A program made the position numbers and the translations under genes. A stretch of DNA of 64,000 bases from Lentinus brumalis. Its lineage: Eukaryota; Basidiomycota; Agaricomycetes; Polyporales; Polyporaceae. The notes under the pieces are model-generated. The model saw nothing but the letters and a program-made list of their open reading frames with translations. It did not search any database and had not been told where the DNA came from. Location: assembly GCA_001792895.1 (NCBI GenBank), contig MARA01000001.1, positions 1,302,001 through 1,366,000 on the forward strand, written 5' to 3'. Below, one piece after another: positions 12,179-24,347 of this stretch. Position 1 is the first letter of the stretch. The number at the start of each line of letters is the position of its first letter.

Positions 12179-14408
12179 CTATCTGCGGCGGGCGAAGCTC
12201 CCAAGAGCTGAGGAGAAGCTCGGACGAGGTGGCGCTACATCACCTTCCTTGATCGGCGAGAGTTCTGTGGGTATGTTGAGTCCGCCGTCACCCTGTATAT
12301 AATCACACAACGTTAGTCCACGACTCAGCTACCCCGCTGACGACCACAGACTTACACCGAGATTCCACGAGAATGCTGTCGGGTTGGCCGCTCCAAACAG
12401 GTTGATCTTCTTTTTCTTCTTCTTCGGCGCATCACCATCTTCCTCCTCCTCCCCGCCGCCCTTGCTGTCCGACACCTTCGCAGATTTCGCAGCAGCCTTG
12501 CTCTTGACTGCGATAGACGCGCTCTTCGCCGGGGCCTTCCCAGTCTCGCCAGTACTCAGACTGGCTTTCGGAGGCCGACCGCGCCTCTTCGGAGGAGGCT
12601 TCTCGGGCTCCTTCGCGTCGTCTGCGTCGTCCGGCAGCGTCTTCTTCTTGGCTCGTTTCTTCGCGGGGACGGCCTCCTCGTCTACCTCGATCGACTCAGC
12701 CTTCCGCTTTCCCTTCTTGTCCTTCTCAGGACCGACACTGGCTGTCGGGGGGTCGATGAGTTGCACGTCGCTATCGTCGTCTGGTGGGTGCTGCTGGCTG
12801 CGTTGCTTCTTCTCCTTCCCTTTGTCCACCTTGTCTTTATCCTTTGCCGCTTTGGACTTGGGCTTGGAAGGCGGAGGAGGCTCGCCCTCGTCATCGACGT
12901 CGACGTCTGCCCCGGAGCGACTACGCTCTTTGCCCTTGCCCTTGGCTTTGGGCGGTGGTGCAATTTCCTCGATCTCGTCCTCATCGTCCGCAGGCGGTGG
13001 TGATCGTGCTTTCGGCTTTGCAGAACGCTTCTTCGGAGGGGGCTGTTCCTCGATTTCGTCATCGTCGTCCAGGACTTCAGGTTCGTTCAGCTGGAAAGGC
13101 GAACAATGAGCTTTGGGGGTTAATCACTAGGACGAGACCTACCGATATGGAGGCCTTCGGCTTTGAGGGACCTGCTCTCTGCGCCTGCTCGAGCTGCGCC
13201 TGGAGCTCGTCGATGCGCTCTTTCTGTGCTTGCAACCGTGCCTTAAGTTTCTGAGTCCGCTCTCGTTCCTCGTCGAGGTCCTTCTGCGCTCGCTGAGCGT
13301 CCTCCTGTGCTGCTTCGGTCTCTTTCTATCAGGGAACTCAGTGGATGTACGCGATAATCGGTAAACGCGACACGAACGGTGTGGGCATCGTAACCCTCCT
13401 TCCATTTGGCTAAGTTGGATTTCAGTTTCTCGGCCTTGGCCGCCTCCTGCGCTCGCTCGGCTTCGAGCTTCTCGTTCTCGGTCTCGAGTTGCTTGACTTT
13501 GACCTCGAGTTCGATGCGGGCCTTGCGCAAGTTCTCCAAGTCCGCGTTCTCGCGGTTCTCCAAGTTCGCCCACTTCTCCACTTGTCGAGTGAGAGAAGCG
13601 ACAGTCCCCTCGGACTCGGCGTACTTCTTCTCGAGCTCCCCATGGGTGGTCTTGAGACCTTCGAACTGGAGTTCGGTGCGCTCCAACTTCTTTGTGGTCC
13701 GGTCAGCCGCGGCTGCAAGCTTGGCATGTTCCGTGCGCAAAGTAGACAGATCTGCCTAAGAGAAAGGTTCATATCTACCGTACATAGAGAGTGGCTCAGA
13801 CGTACTTCCAGCTTCTCTTTCTCCTTCGCCGCCCGTTCCTGCTCCTCCGCCATCTCCTTCAGCTGCTCCGCAACTTCCGCGCACTGAGCCTCCAACACCG
13901 CCATGGTCTCATCCGCACGCTCCTCCGCCTCGGCCACCGCGTCATATCGCTCGTCCACAGCCTTTTCGAGGTTCCACTGAAGCTGGGCGATACTCTCCTC
14001 CATCTCAAGCTCCTTCGCCTGGAACATCACGAGCTTGTAGTCGCGATGCATCCTCAAAAGCTTCTCCTTCCTCAGAGCCTCCTTCATATCAAGCCGTGCA
14101 ATGTGCTCGCGATCAACGTGACCGGCCGTCCGAAGGTGCGCGATACGATGCGAGACCTGCAGCAAATCGCATCCTTCGCGCCACTCCTGACGTTCCGCCT
14201 TCCACTGCTGCTGGATCTGGGCGACAGCATCAGCAGCACGGTCCTTCTCCTCCGCCACCGCGGCGCGTAATTTGGAGATAGTGTGTTCCAGTGCCTTGTT
14301 TCGCGATACGAGTTCGGCGATGTGCTGCTGCTGGCTAGCGATCATGGCATCGTTGGGGGTCACGTTGGACGAGGTCCGGGAGCCAGCGTTACTCTCTCGT
14401 CGTATCAT
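12179..14408 (-). CDS. coiled-coil protein with AT-hook and basic nuclear tail
   Basis: A long gene whose first exon (13806-14408) encodes heptad-rich coiled coil starting MIRRESNAGSRTSS. The coiled coil continues through exon 2 (up to 13755) and the exon after it (QRAQKDLDEERERTQKLKAR). The C-terminal half is low-complexity, with alternating acidic and Lys-rich blocks. It carries a clear AT-hook core (KRRGRPPKAS), several runs that look like nuclear localisation signals (PAKKRAKKK, PKKKKKK) and a final exon ending SFARRR. The layout suggests a nuclear structural or chromatin-bound protein. No catalytic domain is seen and I do not recognise an orthologue. Intron boundaries around 13320-13400 are uncertain by a few bases. 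Confidence 0.72.
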
Positions 14409-14832
14409 GTCGAGTTACCGTCCAAGCCAAACAGGGTATCCAAGCAGAGAATGGCAGCCTAGTCCAGAGAGGGCACCATAGAGGCGGGAGTGGTCAAACC
14501 ACGCTCGCGCAGCGCCGCAGACGCGTGTGAGCGCGACCTCGAATCGGTCACGTGCACCGTATCTCTGTCAGTACTAGTGGAGGTCGGCGAAGGTTGGGAT
14601 TGAGGCCATCATGCCACAGCAAATGTGTGGACTCTATGTATCACTGTAGCAATATGTGGAGTACATTTTGCAACGTGATAACGAACCCTAGTGAAACAAG
14701 ATGCTACGCGTACAGATCCAGCAATCCGAGAGATACAACAACAGAGAGATCATGTCGCAGTCCAAAGTCGTACAGGTCGTGTGCAGCCACGGACAACGCC
14801 CAGCAGTTGTCGTCGCCACAAGAGTTCGCGTC
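14409..14832. other. intergenic between two minus-strand genes
   Basis: Promoter of the coiled-coil gene and 3' flank of the Hsp70-like gene. No coding sequence supported. Confidence 0.45.
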
Positions 14833-17800
14833 CTATTTCTTGCCCTTCTTGCCCTTCTTGCCCTTGGCAGTAGTGCTGAAGCCGTCGGAGGGTGCCTCGG
14901 AGACTTCACGCGAAAGACCCGGAGTAGCTGCTGCGCTCGCTCCCCCCTTCTTCTTCTTGCCCTGCTTCACGGGTATACCCCACTCCTCATCCGGGGCCTG
15001 CTGCACCTCCTCAAGCTGTTTCTCGGCCTCTGCAGCCTCCTTCGCCGCCTCGTCCAGCTCCTCTTCCTTCTGCTCGGCCTCGGCAGCGTCCGCACTCGCC
15101 TCCTGGGCAACTTCGGCCGCCTCGGCGTTGGCATGCTGAGCGTCGACCAGGAGATCGGCGGCATGGGCAGCTTCAGTAGGAGTGGCGGCGGTTGCCAGCG
15201 CAGCATCAGCAAGCTCGGTGGCTTTGTGGGCCTCCGCCGCCTCCTCCTCTGCTTTCCTCGCGGACTCGGCGGCATCGTGCTCCGCCTGCTGGGCAGCAGC
15301 AGCAGCAACCTCTTCAGCCTTCTTCGCGGCCTCGGCCTCCTCCGCAAGACGACGCTCCTTCTCCTTTTCTTTGTCGGCGAGCATTTGCTGCCTCTTGGTC
15401 AACTTCTTCGCGGGCTTCTTGGAGGACCAAGCATCTTCCTGTGTCTCCTCGCGAGCAGTCTCTTCTTCCTCCAAACGCTTCTGCTCCGCAGCCTGTTGCT
15501 CCTCCTGTTCGCGCTTGACCCGCTCCTCCTCCTCACGCAGGATTCTCTCCTCCTCTTCCTTCTTGCGCTGGTCCTCCTCGACGGCGGCATTGTTGCTGCC
15601 ACCCCAACCACCAAAGCTACCGAAGCCGAAGCCTCCTCCACCTCCACCACCTCCCCCGCCATTGCTATTTCCGGCACTCCCAAAGCCAGGCAAACCGAAC
15701 TGCGAGCCCGTGGGGGCGCCCCAGGACGGGCCGGACAAGAAGCTTGAGAAGAGGCCCGTGCTCGTCGGTGCTGCGTCGTTGGTCTCGGGCGCAGGGCTGT
15801 TCCACAGCTCGGCCATGGGCGACATGACACCAGCAGGAGGCGGCGCGTCTGGCGGCATCTCTCCGGGCATGTCACCCGGCAGAGGAGGAATGACCGCATC
15901 CTCGCTCCCGCCGGCCGCCGGATAGATGATCGGAGGCACCTCTCCGAACAACGCAGATGCCGGAGGAGGAGGATCATGGACGGAATCGTGGGAGGGCTCG
16001 GACTCTGGAGGTGCCGCGGGTTCGGGGACATGTTCGAACGGGGCGGGAGAGGTCTCGAACTCCGTTTCGGGAGGCGGGGTCATGGCACGGGGCGTTGCAG
16101 CCTTGGAACGCCCCTTCGGAGTAGCTGCCTTCGAGTTCGCCTTCGAGTTCGCCTTTGAGTTTGCCTTTGAGTTCGCCTTTGAGTTCGCCTTGGATCCCCA
16201 TGTCGGTGTTGCCGGTGCAGCAGGCGTTGGTGCTTGGGATCCCCATGTCGGGGTCGCCGCCTGTGTGGGCGTGGGAATCTTCGATGTGGCAGGAGTTGCC
16301 CTCGTCGGCGTGACGGGCTCAACGGGGGAGGAGTGGGGGCCTTGGATGGCGGGACGGTAGCGTACTCGAGTTCGGAGGGAGGTCGAGGTATCGGTGGTTC
16401 CATCGAGCCCAAGGGCGGAGGCGTCACGATTGGCGTCTGCATACTGGACGCGGTCGGAGGGGTCGGCTGCTTCGACATGGATGGGGGGAGATACTGCTCT
16501 TGCGCAGCCGGTGGTATCGACTCGTGTCGCGATGGCGCATGCGAGTATGCATTGTAAGGTGGGTTCTCCGCAAGCGGAGAAGACACGCTCGATGCTTTAG
16601 CGCCCCAGATGGAGTTGAGCTGCTCCGCGAGGCGGGTACTGCCACTGCGACCAGATTCGGCGGAACGGCCAGACACGTTGACGGAGCGGTCACTAGAAAG
16701 CATCGGCTCCGGCATAGGCGGTCCTGAACGAGGAGTCTGCACGCCACTCGCCGAGATATCGCGCGACTTGCCCTTCGAGTGACCGGACGATGTGGATGTC
16801 GTGCGGGTGCGTTCCACCTCGAATCCGCGAGAGTTCACCACCGGGGGCTCTGCTATAGGCAGACGGGGAGAGGCATGCGTTGATGGCCGCCCACTGCGCA
16901 TGCTAGGGTCCCGGGACGGAGGTTGGGAGACGGAGCGTGAAGGGCCGCGATCGGATGGCGAGGAGAGAACGGTGACGTTGTCCTCGGGGGAGCTGTCGGG
17001 CTCGTCTTCCTCTACACGATGTCCGCTCTCGTTATAGACGATGGAGGCAGGGCCGCTGTGAAGCACATGTCAGTATAAATATCTAAAGGATAAACATTCA
17101 ACAGACATACTATCTCGTTTTGCCCTGTATTCGAAGCAGGATGTCAACTCAGAAACAAGACGCAGGAAGGTGCATGACATACGTTGTCATTCCACTTGAT
17201 ACGGGCTTTGAACTCCGTCAGGCCAAAGTGTATCTCGATGCTGAAGACGATCGTCCAGTACGTCTTGCCACCCCGACCCGACTTCGCCGTCGCACTGCCT
17301 GCCAGGGGAGACAAGTCTGCACGCACGTAGCAAAGCGTGGAGAATACTTCCGAGGACCTGTGGATCCACTTCGGGATTGTGTCGCCGCCACGGTAGCACC
17401 AGATCTCGACCTCGAAGACAGACAGCGTCGAGAGGTTGGTGACTTCCGTGCAGTACTTCCTGCTGAACACGTTCGACTCCTTCACCTTGACGCCGCGGGC
17501 GAGGATGCAGTCGAACGCGTCGGGGAGCAACCTCGGTCCGGATGGCATCTCGAACAAGCGATGCTTGCGCGCGTTGTGCTCCTCGTCTTTTGGGTCGAAC
17601 TCGCGCAGGTACTCCACGCCGTACATAAACTTCGAGACACGTGCGGAGACGTGGTGGTCACAGTAGAAGCCGATCGCGCCGTCCGCCACAGCCTTCGACC
17701 TGTGAAGCTGTTAGCTAACGCTCTGGAGGTCATTTGGACGTACGCACGTTTGCGTGTCCGGTCTGCTGACAGTTACGCGATAGCGGGACAGGCGTTCTTG

Positions 17801-19234
17801 CAGCTGGCTGAAGAGCCACGGGCTGGCCGCGAAGCCGCCTACCAGCCATACTGACTTGACGGCGCCGCCAGACGAGTCTATCTGAGACTTGATAGAGAGC
17901 ACTGCAGACTCGATGGAAGGCTCGAAGAGCGCAGCGACTTCAGCTCTAGCGAGGATAGCATCAGGACCGGTGGTCAATGGACTCGACTGCCGAACTCACC
18001 CTGTGAGCTTGAGCTGCCCGCCACGGATGCCGACGGTCAGGTCCTTGTCCAGAGGTGAACCAAAGGGCACAAACTGCAGCTCCTTGCTGTCGCGGAACAA
18101 CCGCTTCGTTGTCTCGTCGAACCGTTTCGTGATGTGGTCAAGCGAATCGGAGGTGCCGTACTTCGAGTTCTTCAGCTTCTCTGTCGTGCATGTTAGCCTC
18201 GTCCATCGTCCTGAGCCAGCACCAGCCCACCTCCAAGGAATGCGCGCGCTCTCCGGCTGACGAAGACGGAACCAGCGAAAACGCCTGCAGCTATGTTAGC
18301 ACGACCCTAGGCGCGTAGGACAGAGACTCACAGTCCGGGGGCGCTATCTCTTCGATGACTAGCGGTGATGTACCACGTATGGCATAGGAACTGATGTCCA
18401 GTGTACCTCCACCGGCGTCCGCCACAATGAAGCCGTGTCCAGACGGATTCTGCAGTACGTCCGCGGCGAGTCCGTTCAGGACGCACGCATGCAAACTCGC
18501 CTCGCCCTCCGTCACAAAGCGTATCCGCGCCCTCCCCTCGTCTGTGTCGGGTATCAAGCCTCCATACGCCGCGGCCCTCCGCATTTTCGACTGCTGCGCG
18601 CCCTCCCAGCCGTTCGGATGGCTGAGCACAAACTGGATGTCGTGCTCGACTGCGCGCCAAAGCGCATGTCCATTCGCGTGGGTGTCAATGATGAAGGAAC
18701 GCGTACAGCGGAAGAGGTAGGAGAGGAAGTCGCCGAAGACGTCTACGGCGGTCTTGCCGTGCGGAAGCGGGGCGAGGCGCATGCCGTTCATCTTGAGCTT
18801 CATCGTTTTCGGTCTTAGCCGCAACTTGAACCTGCGCGCATGTGAGAAAGAGAACAATAGGAAATGCGTGCGGACGTACAGCTCGGCCTTCATCCAGCCT
18901 TCATCCTCCGCCAGCGCGGCCGTGGAGGCACTCTCCGCCTCTGCGCCAGCCGCTTTGAGCTCTCCATTCTGGTCGTAGTACATGATAGAGGGTATCTTGG
19001 AGTTGCCTGCAACATGTTCTTGTCCCGGGAATCTTGTACGCAGCTTGAGCACTGGCGATGTAAGTATATCACGGCGCGGGGCACATACCGAGTGACTCCG
19101 TGTATCTTGGGAACTTCTCCAGGCTCTAGAATGGCGTAGGAGACCCCGCTAAATGTCGTCCCGACGTCGAGTGCAAGTACCAGACTGCGAGTGTTGCCGA
19201 TGTAGGGCTTGCGGGTACCCGAGGCGGGCTTCAT
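14833..19234 (-). CDS. Hsp70-like ATPase-fold protein with long C-terminal extension
   Basis: The N-terminal part is an actin/Hsp70-fold nucleotide-binding domain: ALDVGTTFSG at residues 21-30 (phosphate-1), FIVADAGGGTLDISS (phosphate-2) and VWLVGGFAASPWL (adenosine motif). It is of the divergent Hsp70-12-like class common in fungi, without a canonical substrate-binding domain. The chain then continues as a Ser/Pro-rich region, WGS repeats, a KANS tandem repeat, a Gly run, a long Ala/Glu/Lys coiled coil (about 15100-15590) and a KGKKGKKGKK tail. The two halves are in different frames and join through a 65-nt GT...AG interval at 16301-16365, which I infer to be an intron. If it is not, the gene is frameshifted or is two genes. 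Total length is about 1300 residues, twice a normal Hsp70. Confidence 0.75.
16131..16190 (-). repeat. coding 12-bp tandem repeat (KANS)x5
   Basis: Five near-identical 12-base units encode consecutive Lys-Ala-Asn-Ser repeats in the extension of the Hsp70-like protein. Units differ only at third codon positions, so copy-number change would keep the frame. Just upstream in the protein, a WGS-containing segment is also duplicated (GGATCCCCATGTCGG on the plus strand occurs twice). Confidence 0.85.
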
Positions 19235-20479
19235 GGTGCGCGATCGCGAGGGCGAGCTATTGCGGCCGGGAAGAGGTGAAGGTGATATGTAGATAGACCG
19301 GCAGCTCGGGGCAGAGCTCGGAGGTTATATGGTGCCCCGGTGGGGGAGAGAATAAAGTAAGTACCACGAGGCATGCTGCCATGATGTTCACCGTGCGCGC
19401 AGAGATGTCCTTTTGGCGATAGTCGCCCACTCCGGGGTGCTTACGTCAGGAACACGCCTCCACAACGCGGTCGTGGCGTAGCGCCCGTCAGTACTTAACC
19501 TCCAATAACGCGGAAGAGGTAGCTTGGGACGAGCGGCGGCGATCCTCCTGCGCGGTGAACTAGTCTAGTGGCGGAAAAATATCGCACTGCTGCAGCTTGG
19601 ACGTATCTCATCGTCGGAAGACCGGTCCTCTGCGTGGAGCACGTCGAGAAGCTCAATGTCCAGGAGAAAATATAGGAAGGTAGGAGCATCGGTGTACAGC
19701 GTAGTGTGCACACCCCGCTAGCGTCGCGATGGAGGGTCAATGCCGGGACCGTGACAGTAATGTTGGATCAGCTTGTAGCAAAGGTTCGTACCCAGTAATC
19801 CTGCCACAATGGATGAGGGCATCCTGCAATCAAATGTCACTTGTGTACAACCACCCTCGTGAAGACCAGTTCATGCATCTCTTCGTCAACTACGCAGAAC
19901 GCCGACGTCAGGTACACCACGGGACATCGATCAGATGTGTGAAATGCATGCGAGTTAAATCGTACTATACGTCACAGGAGGCCAGTAGACGCATTCCAGC
20001 TACCAGATCCTCCTCCTTCACGCAGTATTGTCCTTTAAAGCCCTTCACGCACGTTCATTGCTGCGTCTAGGTTGATGCTTGCAAGCTTCTTGATCACAAT
20101 CCACAAGATCCGGGAAGCCTGCGGCCACGCTGGATAACCATGCCGTTAGCAGAACCTGCGTGTACCACGACGTCCCCGGATCTACAGAACCGACAGTCAA
20201 GATTCTCATAGTCACAGCTAGGATGGTTAAAGGAGTTGCAAAATGGTCAACATCGCAAGCAAGAACAGTCGTAGTGGCGATGGTGGGCGTCGAGAGACAA
20301 GGTGGAATGGCCATACCAGGCGCCGAGATGACACGCGTTCAGAACGTTGAAGATCTCCGAGTTCACGCCGCCACCTGGTTCCACACCGCCTACCACGACC
20401 TTCGCAAACCTGCGTTTATCTCGCTCTTTATAGGCCTTGCGTCGTGAGTCAGATGTCCTGTGTTCCCCGCTGACCCCTC
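19235..20479. other. divergent intergenic region
   Basis: Lies between the starts of the minus-strand Hsp70-like gene and the plus-strand coiled-coil gene, so it should contain both promoters. No supported gene. Confidence 0.5.
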
Positions 20480-22197
20480 ATGATGCGTCTCCAGGTTTCT
20501 ACAGACAGCACCGTCGAGTTCTACTCGCTCCGTGGCCCCGTCGTCGCTACCCCTCGTCTCCGGACCAGGTTCGACTCCGACGAGCTCACGCCCGTCCTAG
20601 ACCCCATCGCCAAACTCACACGCGAGTGCAGCGCCCTCCGCCTGAAGCTGGCCACCGCTGAGCGCCGTGAACGCAACTCACATCCACCACCCGGCTGCCA
20701 CACCGCGCCCGCGTCTGCCCGCACACCGCCTCACTCTTCACTCTCCCTCACACTCGATAACGTGCTGGCGCACCGCGACGCAGCACGGACGCACGTCCAG
20801 ACCGAGCTCATGAAGCTCGCGGAGCGATACAAGACGCTGGAGAGGACGCTCCGCGAGATGCAGGATGCGTTGCGCTTGAAGGACCGGGAGATCGAGAACC
20901 TCCGGGCGGAGCGCGATCGAGCAATCGCCGAGCGCGACGAGGTGCGGGCGAAGAGCAGGAGTGTCAGCAGAGAGAGGTCTCACGTCGGAGGAGGGGACGA
21001 TGTGGGGCACGGCCGGCACCAGAGGCGTCGTGACAGGAGCAGAAGCAGAAAGATGGCGCGCCGCTCGGACGAGCTCCCCCCTTACCCGTCGGACCCTCGA
21101 TGACCCTCGAGGCTGAGCACTTTGCGCGTACACGCAGCCTGGATGTCTTCCTGACAAAGACAGATAGCTGGTCTGGTGCGCAAATCATCCAAGCGGTGGA
21201 TGACCTCAACGCAGAGATTAATCAGTTCGCCGCCGCCGCCACGGAGTCCTGCTCATTTACAAAGCGTATGAAGACCAAGGTCACTCCGGACCAGGAGAAC
21301 TCCACACCGTGGCTTGGCCCAGCTTTCTCTCACATCCTCGCACTTCGTGATCATACACAGGACCCCATCCTTGTTCAACTTGCTTTGCAGGCGAGCATCG
21401 CCACTTGCTGTGCTCGTTCCCTATCTTTATTCTGTGTTGGCTTTCCCTCCAAGTTGGACGCCCTTCTCTCGCGCATACTCGTTCACATGCAGACCTCCGG
21501 TACGTCATCATGTCTCACCGCGTGAAGAACACCATTTGAGCAACCTCGATTCACGTCTTCAGAGCCACAAGCGACCTCATCGAGGTGGCGCGCCCTCACT
21601 CATCGTTCAATACGTACACTCTACCCTGGCCTAGAAGATTATGCTGTCACAGAGCTCGTCACCGCCATGTTTCGTTGGTCGACAGCCGTTTTCGCTCTTT
21701 GTGGGTCCAGTAACGCCCCTACGCCTTCGGACTCGTCCCTGAATGCGACACTGCGGCGGATTGCTGAGGCGGTGTACAAGCTGGCCCGCGTGACCCGCGA
21801 AGAGATCCTGTCCACGACCTTCGAGGTCCTCATCGTCGATGCAGGGGTGCCGTTCGAGCCCGGCCGCATGCTGAACAAGATGCGCGAAGGCGAATACGAG
21901 GGCGATGACCACGCATCCCAGCTCTCCGCCTTCGCCGATGGCCACTACAGTCATCCAAATGGCCATGCAAACGGGAACGGCGCCCTGGCGAATGGTAACG
22001 GGCGGGCGAATGGCACGCCGGACTCGGGAAAGGTCTTGTGCACGACGGAGCTTGGGCTTCGGTGCGTGACGCGGCGAGATACGCGGAACAGTGGCTTCTC
22101 GGAAACCGGTGCGGAAGGGGATGCGTTAGAGAGCAGGATGCTCCTCCTGCCGAAGGTGTTGCTCGACTCCGCTATGGATGTGATAGAGCGTGGATGA
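20480..22197 (+). CDS. coiled-coil protein, agaricomycete orphan family (structure uncertain)
   Basis: Two open stretches probably form one gene. The first (20480-21103) begins MMRLQVSTDSTVEF and has a coiled coil (ERYKTLERTLREMQDALRLK) followed by an Arg/Ser-rich segment. The second (from 21100) contains SLDVFLTKTDSWSGAQIIQ and DLNAEINQFAAAATE, sequences I associate with a large agaricomycete family of unknown function. It then splices at about 21499/21561 into the final exon, which carries an Asn/Gly/Ala repeat (NGHANGNGALANG) and ends at 22197. The first stop and the second ATG overlap as ATGA at 21100. An intron removing about 20979-21138 would join both in frame (AG|gtctca ... cgcag|CC), but it is long, so two genes cannot be excluded. 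Confidence 0.55.
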
Positions 22198-23339
22198 CGA
22201 GATGGAGGCGCTTTGGCCACGGTAACCGGTGGGGAGTCCCGGGCTGCTCTACCGTGTTCTCGCCCTCCTCTATATCGGATGAGATATGGATGGGGTTTCT
22301 GTCTGTTCGGACTGTTAATGGTGCGTCGTCGATGCTATCCACCCGCTATGATTATGACTGTTCGAGGTGCCATGGCACACGCCCCGCTTATACCTGATAT
22401 CCTCTCGGAAGAAGTTCGCTTTGCTACGTACATGATACCAACGGATCGCACATCCCGGGACTGTACAGCTACCTGTAACATACGTGTAATTTATCTGTAC
22501 GACTCGGATCACCCATATTACATATAGGAAAATGCAAGAAGTTCAACTCTGGGGGAAGGGGGCCGGAGCGCAGATCTGCAGGTGCGTTCGGATCCGATAT
22601 TCTTCCTCTGCGTTCGTATTTGCTCACCAGATCCAAGGCGGCAAGGTAGGAGAGAGATATCTGTATCCTCCTACTGACATGCCTACGGATAGGATAGGTC
22701 GGAGTGGCAGGTATACCCCATATTTGATGCATGCTACTTGCAGAATACGCACGCTGACAGTTCCGGCTCTATGTCATGGTGAGTCCCGGAACGTACGCGT
22801 TTGTTACTACCGGTACTGCAAGCTTCGCACTCTAAAGGATGTCACTCACAGGACTATTCGTAATCGGGCTGGCCGCTGCTGATTCATGCCATATTGACTG
22901 CGCCCTAATAATGGCGTGGTCTCAATTCGAATCGGACTGCAGGCCCTCGTCGAGCTGTAAGATTATCCACGCAAGGGGTAGGCCCATTCGCAACGGAACC
23001 GAGACACGAGCCTAACCTTTCCCTCCCGTGTAGATCATATCGCAATTGGCCCACCCCACTCCATCCTAATGTGGCGATTCCATCCGCCGCGGCGACTTGC
23101 ACTATCGTGAACACCTGCACGGTGGCCGCCGCGGGTAGAATACGGTAGGTCGGTAAGTGCGGATACAGCATCGGCTCACTCACAGGGTTGCTTACCCTGC
23201 GGCGCCGTCGGGTCTTCGCTCAACAGCATAAGAAGAGAGCCCCAACACCGCCAAGTCCCCATCACCGTACACATCTCACAACCACACACCAACCTCCACT
23301 TGCATTACACCCCGCTTCAGCTCTTACTACCTGCCCATC
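22198..23339. other. intergenic, no gene seen
   Basis: AT-richer than its neighbours. Holds the 3' flank of the coiled-coil gene and the promoter of the next gene. No supported coding sequence. Confidence 0.5.
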
Positions 23340-24056
23340 ATGGACACCACCTTTGTTCACCCTACCGCATCCACCCTGGCTGGTCCGGGCATCACCTCCA
23401 CCTTCATCCCTGCGCCCTCCACGACGTCGACCGTCAAGGGCGCGCACCCCACGTGCCGCCCCAACAAGGCCGATCTCGAGCACGTCCTGCTGCGTGCCCA
23501 ACGTCGCACCTACAGCCGCCGAATCCGCGAGTCACTCGGCCACGGCCACCCCTCCGGCATCACGCAGCGCAGCACCCGCGCCGTCGCAGGCTCGTTCCCC
23601 TCGAGCAGGGCCTCTACCCCCTCCTCGCTGTCCTACCCCTCCACTCCCTGTACTAGCAGCGCCAGCACTACGACGGACACGGACACCAGCCTCGCGTCCC
23701 CCGTCAACTGCACACCCCTTCCGCTCCCTATCCCCACCGGGCAGTACTTCCCTGATGCTCCGTCGCCGAGCCTCCTGCCCACTCCCAGCTTCGAGTCCGC
23801 CGCCCCTGCTACCCGTCCCTGGTACGGCCCCGCGCGCAACACGATGGGCCGCGGACACAGTTTCGTCACCCACGGCGACCCAGCCCTCACTCCCCGCCAC
23901 GTCTTCCCGCCCAACCTCCGTCGGACGCCCGGTGCGCCCGTCTGGGCGGACGATGCGCAGGGCTATTTCCGTGGCCCCATGGGGCTCGGTATCACCAACA
24001 TGCACATCGATGTCGACGGGAAGGATCGCGTGCTTGTCGAGCAGTACTGCTTCTGA
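23340..24056 (+). CDS. Ser/Thr/Pro-rich orphan protein (238 aa)
   Basis: Single uninterrupted exon from MDTTFVHPTAST to VEQYCF. It is rich in Ser, Thr and Pro, with a conserved-looking C-terminal part (RGHSFVTHGDP, MGLGITNMHIDVDG). No signal peptide, membrane segment or known domain is visible. Pyrimidine-rich sequence before the ATG and strong third-position C bias support real coding. It converges with the DUF4112 gene. Function unknown; it looks intrinsically disordered. Confidence 0.6.
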   Translation: MDTTFVHPTASTLAGPGITSTFIPAPSTTSTVKGAHPTCRPNKADLEHVLLRAQRRTYSRRIRESLGHGHPSGITQRSTRAVAGSFPSSRASTPSSLSYPSTPCTSSASTTTDTDTSLASPVNCTPLPLPIPTGQYFPDAPSPSLLPTPSFESAAPATRPWYGPARNTMGRGHSFVTHGDPALTPRHVFPPNLRRTPGAPVWADDAQGYFRGPMGLGITNMHIDVDGKDRVLVEQYCF

Positions 24057-24347
24057 GACCGCTGCTTTGTGACTTCACATGCGCACTATGCACCGAACAA
24101 TCATGATGCATGGACCTGCCGTTCGCAAATAGTACTGTCTGTTCTTGTCGATGTACAACAGTGACAGGAACCTCTGCACAGCATGAAAGTTCAGGAGGAT
24201 ATAATAATATGGTAGGTGACTGCACTACACTACGGCCGTAAGCAAATGATCGCAAGGGCGGGTATCCTATACCGTAGAGTACATAGTGAACGTTCCGAGT
24301 CCCGGGAGTAAGTCCATGGTCATGACTCGCATGTCCTCTATCCGTGG

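Noticed and set aside
12384..13109. Plus-strand 241-codon frame rich in Phe/Ser
   Set aside because: Antisense shadow of the Lys/Glu-rich tail of the coiled-coil AT-hook protein.
15182..15925. Plus-strand Ser/Ala/Pro-rich frame of 247 codons
   Set aside because: Antisense shadow of the Ala/Glu-rich extension of the Hsp70-like protein.
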